Assembly (NCBI GenBank): GCA_015489955.1
Contig: WFYR01000078.1
Span: 1 to 33,671 of the forward strand
DNA: 33,671 nt
Reading direction: 5' to 3'
Source of the DNA: Mesoaciditoga sp.
Lineage (GTDB): Bacteria; Thermotogota; Thermotogae; Mesoaciditogales; Mesoaciditogaceae
The position numbers and the translations under genes are program-made. Below are positions 10,071-17,712 of this stretch, piece after piece (the stretch's first letter is position 1; each line of letters opens with the position of its first letter). Under the pieces are notes generated by a model. It did not search any database. It was given only the letters and a program-made list of their open reading frames with translations, and had not been told where the DNA came from.

Positions 10071-10079
10071 TGGTAAAAT
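10071..10079 (+). promoter_or_regulatory. extended -10 promoter for the deoxynucleoside kinase pair
   Basis: TGGTAAAAT (TGn plus TAAAAT) lies 61 bases before the first kinase start; a TTGAAA just upstream is too close to serve as an ideal -35. Transcription would begin near 10086, placing the direct repeat at 10094-10116 in the early leader. Confidence 0.4.
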
Positions 10080-10093
10080 TGAAGAAAATTAAC

Positions 10094-10116
10094 TCTTGTC
10101 AAAATTCTTGTCAAAA
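10094..10116 (+). repeat. tandem 11-bp direct repeat in the kinase leader
   Basis: TCTTGTCAAAA occurs at 10094-10104 and again at 10106-10116, a 12-base period, just downstream of the predicted transcript start and ahead of the GGAGGAG ribosome-binding site. The position suits an operator, but no known regulator site is recognised. Confidence 0.35.
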
Positions 10117-10139
10117 CTTGGAATTTGGAGGAGAAAGAA

Positions 10140-10739
10140 GTGTACATAGGTATTGAAGGTGTGATAGGTGTTGGAAAAACAACTCTGGCACGTATGATAA
10201 GCGATGAATTCGGATTTCTTCATTTTTTAGAAGTTGTAGAAGAGAACCCGTTTTTGGCCAATTTTTATCAAGATAGGGAAAGATGGGCATTTCAAACCCA
10301 GCTTTTCTTCCTTTTAAGCAGATATTCGCAACAAGATGAACTTTCAAAAATGTTAAAGGATGGAAAGAGTGCCGTATCGGATTACATCTTTGACAAAGAC
10401 AGAATATTTGCGAAGATGAATTTAAAAGGAGACCAAATGGATCTGTACGACAAAGTTTTTAACATCTTAGATTCAAAAGTTTTAAAGCCAGATTTGGTTA
10501 TTTATCTCAAAGCTTCTCTGGAAACGCTTATGAAAAGAATAGCAATGCGCGATAGAGTGTTTGAAAGAAATATGGATGAAAATTACATATCCTCGCTTAT
10601 AAAAGCATACGAAGATTTCTTCAAAAATTACAAGGGAAAATTCGTAATTATAAATGCCGATGAAATCGATTTCGTTCAAAGAAAATCGGATCTTAACTTT
10701 GTCCTGTCTAAAATAAAAAAGAGTGGTGTTGCGCTTTGA
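10140..10739 (+). CDS. deoxynucleoside kinase (dGK/dAK/dCK family)
   Basis: Start chosen at GTG 10140, six bases after GGAGGAG; the TTG at 10125 lies ahead of that site. The 199-residue enzyme carries the family features in order: P-loop IEGVIGVGKTT (about 5-15), EENPFLANFYQD, RWAFQTQLFFLLSRY and the lid-type arginines near IAMRDRVFERN. Such kinases phosphorylate deoxynucleosides to monophosphates for the salvage pathway; which base is used cannot be told. Its last codons overlap the start of a second paralogous kinase by 4 bases (TTGA), as in the dAK/dGK or Dgk/Dck pairs of Bacillus and Lactobacillus, where the two subunits form a heterodimer or act side by side. Confidence 0.88.
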   Translation: MYIGIEGVIGVGKTTLARMISDEFGFLHFLEVVEENPFLANFYQDRERWAFQTQLFFLLSRYSQQDELSKMLKDGKSAVSDYIFDKDRIFAKMNLKGDQMDLYDKVFNILDSKVLKPDLVIYLKASLETLMKRIAMRDRVFERNMDENYISSLIKAYEDFFKNYKGKFVIINADEIDFVQRKSDLNFVLSKIKKSGVAL

Positions 10740-11350
10740 TAATAGGCATCTGTGGAAACATTGGAGCTGGTAAATCAACTTTGATAGAAATCTTGAAAAA
10801 AGAAAAAGACTACACCCCAGTCTACGAGATCGTAGAAGAAAATCCATACCTTTCAGATTTTTATTCAAATATGAGAAAGTGGGCGTTCCATTCTCAACTT
10901 TTTTTTCTCATAAAAAGGTTCGATTTTTTAAAAAGGGTAAAGGAAGATGAAGGAATAACACTTGAAGACAGAACAATAGAGGAAGACGTTGAAATATTTG
11001 CAAGGAATCTTTACGAAATGGGATACATTTCTCCAAGGGATTGGGAAACTTACACATCCCTCTTTAAGACTTTTTCAGATCATTTACCACAACCACGGGG
11101 ATTTGTGTACTTAAAGGCATCACTTTCCACTTTATCCAGGCACGTTCAACGACGAGGAAGAAGTTTTGAAAACGGAATATCAAAAGAATATCTGTCCAGA
11201 TTAAATGACTTGTACGAAAGATGGACTAAAACTTTAAATGCTCCACTTCTTGAGATAAACTGTGATGAATACGATTTTGTCGAATTTCCGTCTGATCGAC
11301 AAAGAGTGGTAAAAATGGTGGAGCAATTTGTGGAAAAGACGCTTGGCTGA
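10736..11350 (+). CDS. second deoxynucleoside kinase, paralogue of the upstream kinase
   Basis: The 204-residue protein starts with TTG overlapping the upstream stop (TTGA), so it depends on coupled translation; no good ribosome-binding site is seen. It has the P-loop GICGNIGAGKST (about 4-15), the same EENPYLSDFY and KWAFHSQLFFLIKRF blocks as its neighbour, an EDRTIEEDVEIFARN segment (the DRS-like motif of the family) and a lid RRGRSFENG. Retention of both P-loops and lids suggests that both are active and may differ in base preference (purine versus pyrimidine, or A versus G). The transcript probably runs up to the tRNA-Pro region. Confidence 0.88.
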   Translation: MIIGICGNIGAGKSTLIEILKKEKDYTPVYEIVEENPYLSDFYSNMRKWAFHSQLFFLIKRFDFLKRVKEDEGITLEDRTIEEDVEIFARNLYEMGYISPRDWETYTSLFKTFSDHLPQPRGFVYLKASLSTLSRHVQRRGRSFENGISKEYLSRLNDLYERWTKTLNAPLLEINCDEYDFVEFPSDRQRVVKMVEQFVEKTLG

Positions 11351-11364
11351 TCTCTATACACCAC

Positions 11365-11393
11365 TTGCGAAGCCTTTCCATCTATGATAAAAT
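11365..11393 (+). promoter_or_regulatory. promoter of tRNA-Pro
   Basis: TTGCGA at 11365-11370 and TAAAAT at 11388-11393 are 17 bases apart, ending 10 bases before the tRNA. The -10 is embedded in TATGATAAAAT, a string also present before the tRNA-Gly gene. Confidence 0.55.
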
Positions 11394-11403
11394 ATAAGCG
11401 CTT

Positions 11404-11479
11404 CAGGGCGTAGTTCAGATGGTAGAACGCCAGGTTCGGGACTTGGAGGTCGCTGGTTCAAATCCAGTCGCCCTGACCA
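11404..11479 (+). tRNA. tRNA-Pro (anticodon CGG)
   Basis: A full cloverleaf can be drawn. The acceptor stem is CAGGGCG with CGCCCTG, including the C1-G72 pair typical of bacterial proline tRNA. The anticodon stem CCAGG/CTTGG encloses the loop TTCGGGA, giving anticodon CGG. The T arm is GCTGG-TTCAAAT-CCAGT, followed by discriminator A and an encoded CCA. Confidence 0.95.
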
Positions 11480-11506
11480 AAAGCGGCTTTTCAAAGCCGC
11501 TTTTTC
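11479..11506. terminator. bidirectional rho-independent terminator
   Basis: AAAAGCGGCTTT (11479-11490) and AAAGCCGCTTTT (11493-11504) form a 12-bp stem with T runs on both strands. It ends the tRNA-Pro transcript and, on the minus strand, directly follows the stop codon of the LacI-family gene at 11505. Confidence 0.9.
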
Positions 11507-12524
11507 ATTTTTCAACAAATCCAACTGAATTTCTTTTGATAAGCGAAGCCTTCAGAACTACTTTTTGTGGTTTTCTGACAAGTTCACCTTCAACGGCATC
11601 CAGTAAAAGTGTTGCCGCGGTCATACCTATAACATCTGTTGGCTGAACCATAGTGGTAACTGTTGGAGAACACACCTTCATCCATTCGGCATCATCAAAG
11701 CCCATAACAGACAACTCATCTGGAACGTTTATCTTTAATTCTTTAACCGCTCTCATAACTCCCAGTGTCGTGAAGTTGTTCATGGCTATAATGGCAGTTG
11801 GACGATATTTTTGAGAGAGAATTTCAAGCGCACATTTGTACGATTTTTCTTCGTTGAATTCCCCACCTTTCACCCATTCGTCTTTACATTCCATTTTGAA
11901 ATCTTTTACGGCTTCAAAAAAACCTTTTAGTCTTTCGCTTCCAGTATAACTCTTTTCTATACCGTAAATAGCCCCAATACGCCTGTGACCAAATCTGTTA
12001 AGATACTTAACGGCCTCATATGTTGCCGCTTCATTATCTACAATGACAGAATCCGTTTGAAGATCCCCTATTATTCTGTCAAAGAGCACGACTTTTATAC
12101 CATGACGCACGAGTTTTTTGTAAAGAGGAAGGTTTTTCTCATCGCCAGTCGGCGCCGCTATAATACCATCGACATTTTTTGAAACCAAAAGATTTATGTA
12201 CTTTTTTTCCCTTTCTGGATTTTCTCCCACATTGCAAATCATGAGGTTGTAATTTTTAGCGTAAAGTACCCTTTCCATAGAAGATATAACTTCGCTAAAG
12301 TACGGATTTCTTATATCGGATATTAGTACTCCAACGGTAAAGGTTTTAGAAGTTTTCATTCCTCTTGCAAGGCCATTTGCTATGTAACCAAGCTCTTTCG
12401 CCTTTTCAAATATCTTCTTTCTCAGTTCGTCACTTACACCTTCCTTGCCGTTAAGAGCTCTAGACACAGTTGCAATCGACGTTCCAAGTTCTTTCGCTAT
12501 ATCCTTTATGTTAACTCTTTTCAA
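11505..12524 (-). CDS. LacI-family transcriptional regulator
   Basis: The 339-residue protein begins with a LacI helix-turn-helix (residues 3-23, NIKDIAKELGTSIATVSRAL) and hinge helix (about 50-58, GLARGMK), followed by a type-1 periplasmic-binding-like effector domain from about residue 62 (FTVGVLISDIRNPYFSEVI). This is the usual plan of sugar- or nucleoside-responsive repressors. It starts with TTG 11 bases after AAGGA. No sugar-utilisation genes lie next to it; the closest partners are the GGDEF gene upstream on the same strand and the convergent deoxynucleoside kinases, so its regulon is not visible here. Confidence 0.92.
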   Translation of the reverse strand: MKRVNIKDIAKELGTSIATVSRALNGKEGVSDELRKKIFEKAKELGYIANGLARGMKTSKTFTVGVLISDIRNPYFSEVISSMERVLYAKNYNLMICNVGENPEREKKYINLLVSKNVDGIIAAPTGDEKNLPLYKKLVRHGIKVVLFDRIIGDLQTDSVIVDNEAATYEAVKYLNRFGHRRIGAIYGIEKSYTGSERLKGFFEAVKDFKMECKDEWVKGGEFNEEKSYKCALEILSQKYRPTAIIAMNNFTTLGVMRAVKELKINVPDELSVMGFDDAEWMKVCSPTVTTMVQPTDVIGMTAATLLLDAVEGELVRKPQKVVLKASLIKRNSVGFVEK

Positions 12525-12557
12525 AACAATTCACATCCTTATCTGTACATCGCATAA

Positions 12558-12566
12558 ATTATACCA
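12558..12566 (-). promoter_or_regulatory. extended -10 promoter of the LacI-family gene
   Basis: TGGTATAAT on the minus strand lies 34 bases before the TTG start, in the 72-base gap after the GGDEF gene. It indicates that the regulator is transcribed on its own and not only by read-through. Confidence 0.45.
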
Positions 12567-12596
12567 AAAACGTCCTTTAAAGATTGATAAACTCTA

Positions 12597-14333
12597 TTAC
12601 TCACTTTCGTTCTCTTGACTTTCTTTCAAATTCCTTTCAAGAGTCGAAACGATCTTCAACGCGCTTTCACCATCATTTGGATAAGTTAATACAGCGTGTT
12701 TTACATTCACTTCGTATTTGTAATTCTTAAGCTGGGAGATTATTGAATTCGCCTTTTTGATACAATCTTCTTTCTTCATGGCATAAAAACAAATTACGAA
12801 TTCATCTTCCCCGTAACGTGCAGCTATATCGGTAAGACGAATGTTTTCACTTATAACACGCGCAATGTACTTTAAAAGCACGTCACCGTTGAATTTTCCA
12901 TATTTCTCGTTGAATTCTCTCATCTTCTTTACATCCATCATAAAAAATGATAGATGTTTATTTTCTCGCATGGCTAAAGCCTCTTCCCTAACCATAAGCT
13001 CTTCAAATTCTTGTCTTGTTGACAAACCGGTTAAAGGGTCGTATTTCATGGAATTCTTGCTTCTTTCAAGAAATTCATACATTGAAAGAAATGTGGTAAC
13101 GTGGTAAAGAAGTGTCCTTATCATCTCTTTTGTTCTCTCATTTATGGTAAACTTATCCACATTCACAACGTATTTAACAACCGTAGAATCCGTTTTTAAC
13201 TCCATACTTATCTTTGAACTGCTTGATGAATCGAAATTGAAATTGTTTACAGTTCCAAGATATATCTCCATGTCTTTGTATTTCATCCCTATTCCACTGA
13301 TAGGTTTGGAAAAATCGAGAATCCTTCTAAAAGCCATGCGAAGAGCTTCTTGCAGGCTCTTTCTTTCAGATTTCACTTCGTTGAAAAGCATTGAAAACTC
13401 GATCAAAAGTTTGTTCATTTCGACAAGCTCGGCGTTAGTTTCGCTAATGTTTTTTATGAGCTCTGAGTAGTCTTTATCGAGCTTTTCATGTTTTTCGACC
13501 AATTGATTGTACTTAAAAGAAAGCTCATCCTTGGAACCTTTCTCGTACTTTCTAAAGGTATCCAATCCTTTCAAGAAATTCTCAAAATCCAACACAGGGG
13601 CAACTTTCCTTGATATTCTGTAGTAAGATAAAGTCATTAAAGAAAGAAGAATAAGAAAAATAAGTAGCCAAATGTAAAGAGTCTTTCGTGAAACCTCAAA
13701 AAGCGTTGGCCAAAAAGATCTTTTTATTAACAAAGTGTACCCGCCTATTCCAACGGGTTCTATGAAGAAAAGCTCCCCATTTTTCAAGATAACTCCATTC
13801 TTATTAAGCCCCATGACGGATAAGAAATTCTCACATTTGAAATCACTCATGTTAACACCCAATCCAGTTTTATCCACCAGAAATGTGTTTGGAATTTTGC
13901 TTCGTTTTACACCGACTATGGCCATGGAAACGTGCGTTTTATCTGATGTTTTACATGCCAACACGATAAACGGAATTGTAGAAGGTTTAAAAAATGGAGA
14001 GACGTACTTTCCTTCCAGTGTGGCATATTTGTAAGCGTTTGAATTTCTTGAGAATGAATCGTTTACCGAGTTGTAGCCATAAAGTAGATGACCTTCTAGA
14101 TCAAACAACGCGTATCCTTTTATCGTTGTAACCGTTGCGGAGGGAAATTCAACCATCTTCGTATTTGAAAGAGTTGAAAGCACGTCTTCAAAGTACCAAA
14201 AGGTGTTTGTGGAAGATATCCTGGCTTCGTTAAGCATAAATTCATCGTATCTTCTCATGTCATTTAAAACAGAAAAAATGGCACCAACTGTTGCCACCGC
14301 CACTAATACGATAACAAGCACCTTGAATTTCAT
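12597..14333 (-). CDS. two-pass membrane GGDEF-domain protein with altered GEDEF signature
   Basis: Start taken at ATG 14333, six bases after GGAGG; it overlaps the upstream stop as ATGA. The 578-residue product has an N-terminal membrane helix (about 4-20), an extracytoplasmic domain of about 190 residues, a second helix (about 217-240), a coiled-coil linker (about 270-330), a linker domain and a C-terminal GGDEF domain (about 410-570). The signature reads R-Y-G-E-D-E-F, residues 506-512, with Glu509 replacing the second glycine of GGDEF. The upstream metal-binding region MDVKKMREFNEKYGKFNGD keeps the first Asp. An I-site RxxD (Arg499-Asp502) lies exactly five residues before the signature. 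Diguanylate cyclases make c-di-GMP; this one may be weakened or may act as a c-di-GMP receptor. It is the last gene of the kamDE operon. Confidence 0.88.
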   Translation of the reverse strand: MKFKVLVIVLVAVATVGAIFSVLNDMRRYDEFMLNEARISSTNTFWYFEDVLSTLSNTKMVEFPSATVTTIKGYALFDLEGHLLYGYNSVNDSFSRNSNAYKYATLEGKYVSPFFKPSTIPFIVLACKTSDKTHVSMAIVGVKRSKIPNTFLVDKTGLGVNMSDFKCENFLSVMGLNKNGVILKNGELFFIEPVGIGGYTLLIKRSFWPTLFEVSRKTLYIWLLIFLILLSLMTLSYYRISRKVAPVLDFENFLKGLDTFRKYEKGSKDELSFKYNQLVEKHEKLDKDYSELIKNISETNAELVEMNKLLIEFSMLFNEVKSERKSLQEALRMAFRRILDFSKPISGIGMKYKDMEIYLGTVNNFNFDSSSSSKISMELKTDSTVVKYVVNVDKFTINERTKEMIRTLLYHVTTFLSMYEFLERSKNSMKYDPLTGLSTRQEFEELMVREEALAMRENKHLSFFMMDVKKMREFNEKYGKFNGDVLLKYIARVISENIRLTDIAARYGEDEFVICFYAMKKEDCIKKANSIISQLKNYKYEVNVKHAVLTYPNDGESALKIVSTLERNLKESQENESE

Positions 14334-15367
14334 GATTTTCCTCCAAATTCCCATGCAAGCTTAAAACCAGCCGCAGTTATCCTGTAAAAGTAAATCGGAG
14401 TTGTGGCGTGAATACCGTTAAAAGTAAAGGAATTTCCCACACCAAAAAATGAATGAGAATTCAAATATTGCTTCACTTCTTTGTAACTCACTTTTTCTTT
14501 TGCCAAAACGTACGCAACTTTCAAAGCATTGTATGCTAACACGGCGGCTGGCGTGAGCACCAGATTGTCATGAGAGATTTCTTGATTTAACGTGGATTGA
14601 AGGTAAAATGGATCCACAAAAGCAATTGTTACCATACCTTTAACTACTTGAATATGTTCAAGCAATAGACTATGGAATGTCCAATCACTTCCTAAAAAAG
14701 CCGAATTCGGAAATTTCTCCTTAAGATTTTCAACAGTTTCCACTGCGTGTTCTGGCGACATGATAAGCACAAAGACATCTGGAGAATGAACGATTTTTCC
14801 CGTTTCGCTCAAAAAAATGCTCTTTGCTTTTATCCCACTTAAATCCTTAAGAATTTCACCAGCCAGATAATTCACATACACCAAATTGGTCGTATCTTTT
14901 ACTATCACAACGTCCTTAAAACCCATTTGCTTAAGATATGTGGCTATGGCTTCAGCTTGAACATCATCGGTGGGGGAAAGAGTGAAGGCAAACTTGGCCT
15001 TTTTCAGCATTGTAGGGTTTGTTACGGTCGTCTCAATTAAGATAGAATGGGCTCTTTCAAGAAACCCGTCTATTTTTTCAAGATCAGATGAATACCCATC
15101 CGAAACGAAATATTCTACGCCTTCTTCAACCGCTTTTTTCATAGCGCTAACCAAAGTCGTGGAAGTGTAGTCAACATCTATAAAATGAACATCTTTAGGC
15201 AATTTCTTCATGGCAGTTAAAAAGCCAACTCTGGCATCAAAATGTGCATCAACATCATCGGTGGGTAAAAGTATACCCACCGTTGTTCTTTCTTTGTAAG
15301 GATTGAATAGCATGAACAATATAATGAGCCCTAAAACTACGAAAATAACGATTCCCGCTCTTTTCAT
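14330..15367 (-). CDS. membrane-tethered periplasmic-binding-protein-like (type 1 fold) protein
   Basis: The 345-residue protein has an N-terminal hydrophobic segment (residues 4-22) without a clear cleavage site or lipobox, so it is probably anchored in the membrane. From residue 28 it resembles branched-chain amino-acid binding proteins (type 1 periplasmic-binding fold): TTVGILLPTDDVDAHFDARV, FVSDGYSSDLEKI, FAFTLSPTDDVQAEAIATYL, AFLGSDWTF and LTPAAVLAYNALKVAYVLAK. No permease or ATPase gene is adjacent. Both its start and its stop overlap neighbours by 4 bases (kamE upstream, GGDEF gene downstream). A sensory role delivering a ligand signal to the downstream GGDEF protein is more likely than transport; the ligand is unknown, with lysine-type compounds suggested only by context. 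Confidence 0.8.
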   Translation of the reverse strand: MKRAGIVIFVVLGLIILFMLFNPYKERTTVGILLPTDDVDAHFDARVGFLTAMKKLPKDVHFIDVDYTSTTLVSAMKKAVEEGVEYFVSDGYSSDLEKIDGFLERAHSILIETTVTNPTMLKKAKFAFTLSPTDDVQAEAIATYLKQMGFKDVVIVKDTTNLVYVNYLAGEILKDLSGIKAKSIFLSETGKIVHSPDVFVLIMSPEHAVETVENLKEKFPNSAFLGSDWTFHSLLLEHIQVVKGMVTIAFVDPFYLQSTLNQEISHDNLVLTPAAVLAYNALKVAYVLAKEKVSYKEVKQYLNSHSFFGVGNSFTFNGIHATTPIYFYRITAAGFKLAWEFGGKS

Positions 15368-16116
15368 AACACCCTCTTCGAAATTTCAACCGCTATGTAC
15401 GAAGCGACATCGGAAGGCAAAGTCCCATTTCCAAATCCAGCATCGTAGCCCAATTCAACAGCAAGTTCATGAGTTATACGAGGACCTCCTGCTATCAACA
15501 GAATGGATTTTCTCAATCCTTCCGCTTCCAGTATATCGGCCAGCTCCACCAGATTCTTCACATGTATATTTCTCTGAGTCACAACTTGAGAAACCAAGAC
15601 AACGTCCGCATTCGTTTCCCTGACTTTCTTTGCCACTTCAGCTGGCGGAACCTGGCTTCCCATATTGTAAACTTTGAACATTTTATACCTTTCAAGACCA
15701 GAATCACCATGGTAACCTTTCATATTCAAAATCGAATCAAGCCCCACCGTGTGAGCGTCCGTTCCAATCGTTGCGCCAACTACAACTATTTGCCTTTTGA
15801 CGTGCTCTTGTATGTATTTATCGACTTCTTCCATACTCATTTTTGGCGTTTCAACCTCTAAAACCTTTATTTCATTGTAATCAATTGAGGTATTTAGATG
15901 ACCGTAAACGACAAAAAAAGAAAAATTCTCCTTTAAATCCTCGGAAAATACTATTTGCACATCTGTGAGTCCCATCTTATTCGCAATTTGCCGTGCCGCC
16001 TCGCGGGCTTTAGATCCGTTTGGCACTGGTAATGTAAAAGAAAGCTGAACGGCACCATCATCCATTTGGTCTCCATACGGTTTAAGATGAGACAAATCAA
16101 CTTTTTTTACACTCAT
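15364..16116 (-). CDS. kamE: lysine 5,6-aminomutase, beta (cobalamin-binding) subunit
   Basis: The 250-residue subunit contains the B12-binding motif DAHTVG with the cobalt-ligand histidine at residue 122. A lysine exactly 11 residues later (Lys133 in ILNMKGYHGD) corresponds to the His133/Lys144 spacing of the Clostridium sticklandii enzyme, where that lysine forms the PLP Schiff base. The complex with KamD moves the terminal amino group of D-lysine (or L-beta-lysine) from C6 to C5 using adenosylcobalamin and PLP, a step of lysine fermentation. It overlaps kamD by 4 bases (GGAGG inside the kamD end) and the PBP-like gene by 4 bases. Split subunits of this size argue against ornithine 4,5-aminomutase (OraS about 120 and OraE about 730 residues). 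Confidence 0.93.
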   Translation of the reverse strand: MSVKKVDLSHLKPYGDQMDDGAVQLSFTLPVPNGSKAREAARQIANKMGLTDVQIVFSEDLKENFSFFVVYGHLNTSIDYNEIKVLEVETPKMSMEEVDKYIQEHVKRQIVVVGATIGTDAHTVGLDSILNMKGYHGDSGLERYKMFKVYNMGSQVPPAEVAKKVRETNADVVLVSQVVTQRNIHVKNLVELADILEAEGLRKSILLIAGGPRITHELAVELGYDAGFGNGTLPSDVASYIAVEISKRVL

Positions 16117-17684
16117 AACTCTTCCTCCTCAAGCTCTTCTTCCATCATCTCAAAAATGGGATTGTAATAATCTTCGCCTTTTGTGAAGACCCCGTCCGCA
16201 CCTTTTCCTTCTTCTCTTTTTCTCGCTATGTCTCCAAAAGTTCCTTCTTCTATTGCCGAAATCAAACCAATATCTTTTACGTGTTCCAAAAGCTCAACGG
16301 CGTTCGAAAGCACTTCATTAGCTCTCTTTTGAATAAAACCGTTTTCCTTGAAGATGATCTCATCGCCAATGTTTTTGGCGTTGTTGAAAACGTACTTCGC
16401 GTTCTCTATAGCCAGATATCTGTCCTGCAAAAATGGGGTGTGAATCGCTTCCGTAAGCATTCCTAAAAGTTGTATGGATTGACCTGTCATTATGGAAACA
16501 AGGTTGTACATGGTGTTCATAGCGTATCCTTTAAAGATATCACCTGTCATATGTCTCGTTGGTGGCATGTATTTTGGCGTTGCTTCTGGGAAAAGCTCTC
16601 TGGTCAACAATGCATGTGCTATTTCATAAAGGAATCCATTTTCTATGTCCGGATCTATCTCAAAAGCATGCCCAATTCCCATGTACTTTGGTTTTAAATG
16701 GCTTTTCAAAGCGAATTGTTCATTTATGAGTTGTGAAGTGGTTACCGTATGGGCCCTATCTATTGGATCGGATGTTTTGATGTAATTATCCTCACCTGTG
16801 TTAATTGTAATGTGAGAATAAGCGCATATCAGTCTTGATGTATATTGATCAACAAAGGTTCTCAACATGTTTATATTTCTAAAAAGGATTCCATACATCG
16901 AATCGTTTAAAAGGAAATCCAAACCCTCAATCGCCGCCATTGCGCTTATTTCAGGCATGCAAAGTCCCGAAGCGTAATTCGTTAAACGTATATACCTTCC
17001 AACCTCATTTGCCGCTTCATCCAGCGCTTTTCTCATTATACGGAAATTCTCCTGAGTTGCGTAAGTGCCACCGTATCCTTCTGTTGTCGGGCCGTAAGGA
17101 ACAAAATCAAGCAAAGACTGTGCCGTTGAACGTATAACAGCTATTATATCCGCCCCTTCTTTCACGGCGGCTTTAGCCTGAATAACGTCTTCGTATATGT
17201 TACCGGTGGCAACTATAACGTAAAGGTAAGGTTGAGCCGGATCACCAAGTTCTTCCAACATTTTATCTCTTTCATCTCTAACTTTTCTTAAACGTTCCAG
17301 CGCTTCCTGTGTTAGCTCCTCTATCTTTTCCGCTACCACACTCTCGTTTTGCGGTGGAAAATCCACCAACGAAAATTCTCCTCTTCCAACGCTTTCTGCA
17401 ATTTCTTGAGGAGACATGCTTTTGGCAACGCACGCGTTTACAAGCCAATACGTAATTCCTCTGTCCAAAGCCCCGGATTTTTGAACGTCGTCTACCACCA
17501 CGTTGGGAAGAGGAACTCCTTCATGATTAACACCATCTATTCCGTAAAATCTTGCAACTGTTCTTTCCACAGACGTTGTACTTCTAACATCTATGAATTT
17601 CTGAATCTCATCGGTGATTTCTCTTGCCAACTTTCTGGCTCTTTTTACCATATTTTCGTCTAAATTCAGAACGGGCTTACCCAT
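16113..17684 (-). CDS. kamD: lysine 5,6-aminomutase, alpha subunit
   Basis: The 523-residue protein matches the length of KamD (about 516-520) and opens with family-like text (NLDENMVKRARKLAREITDE, then STTSVERTVARFYGIDGVN). It contains YLYVIVATGNIYEDVIQAKA and SLLDFVPYGPTTEGYGGTYA, typical of the TIM-barrel subunit that holds the AdoCbl/PLP active site with KamE. A strong GGAGGAAGAG lies before the ATG. It begins 28 bases after hisS on the same strand, so it is probably co-transcribed with udg and hisS. The acidic tail EEELEEEEL overlaps the kamE ribosome-binding site. No kamA, kdd, kce or kal partners of the full lysine pathway are in the window. Confidence 0.93.
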   Translation of the reverse strand: MGKPVLNLDENMVKRARKLAREITDEIQKFIDVRSTTSVERTVARFYGIDGVNHEGVPLPNVVVDDVQKSGALDRGITYWLVNACVAKSMSPQEIAESVGRGEFSLVDFPPQNESVVAEKIEELTQEALERLRKVRDERDKMLEELGDPAQPYLYVIVATGNIYEDVIQAKAAVKEGADIIAVIRSTAQSLLDFVPYGPTTEGYGGTYATQENFRIMRKALDEAANEVGRYIRLTNYASGLCMPEISAMAAIEGLDFLLNDSMYGILFRNINMLRTFVDQYTSRLICAYSHITINTGEDNYIKTSDPIDRAHTVTTSQLINEQFALKSHLKPKYMGIGHAFEIDPDIENGFLYEIAHALLTRELFPEATPKYMPPTRHMTGDIFKGYAMNTMYNLVSIMTGQSIQLLGMLTEAIHTPFLQDRYLAIENAKYVFNNAKNIGDEIIFKENGFIQKRANEVLSNAVELLEHVKDIGLISAIEEGTFGDIARKREEGKGADGVFTKGEDYYNPIFEMMEEELEEEEL

Positions 17685-17712
17685 TTCTCTTCCTCCTCTG
17701 CAAAATGATAAA

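Noticed and set aside
9986-10147. N-terminal extension of the thioredoxin-like protein by 54 codons
   Set aside because: It would cover the divergent promoter elements. AAGGAG and a signal peptide at 9985 define the start.
11419-11646. 75-codon plus-strand frame over tRNA-Pro and the terminator
   Set aside because: It reads through the tRNA and its terminator into the antisense of the LacI-family gene and has no protein-like features.
15364-17684. Ornithine 4,5-aminomutase (OraS/OraE) as an alternative for the aminomutase
   Set aside because: Subunit sizes (523 and 250) and the position of the B12 domain on the small separate subunit fit KamD/KamE; OraE is about 730 residues with the B12 domain fused.
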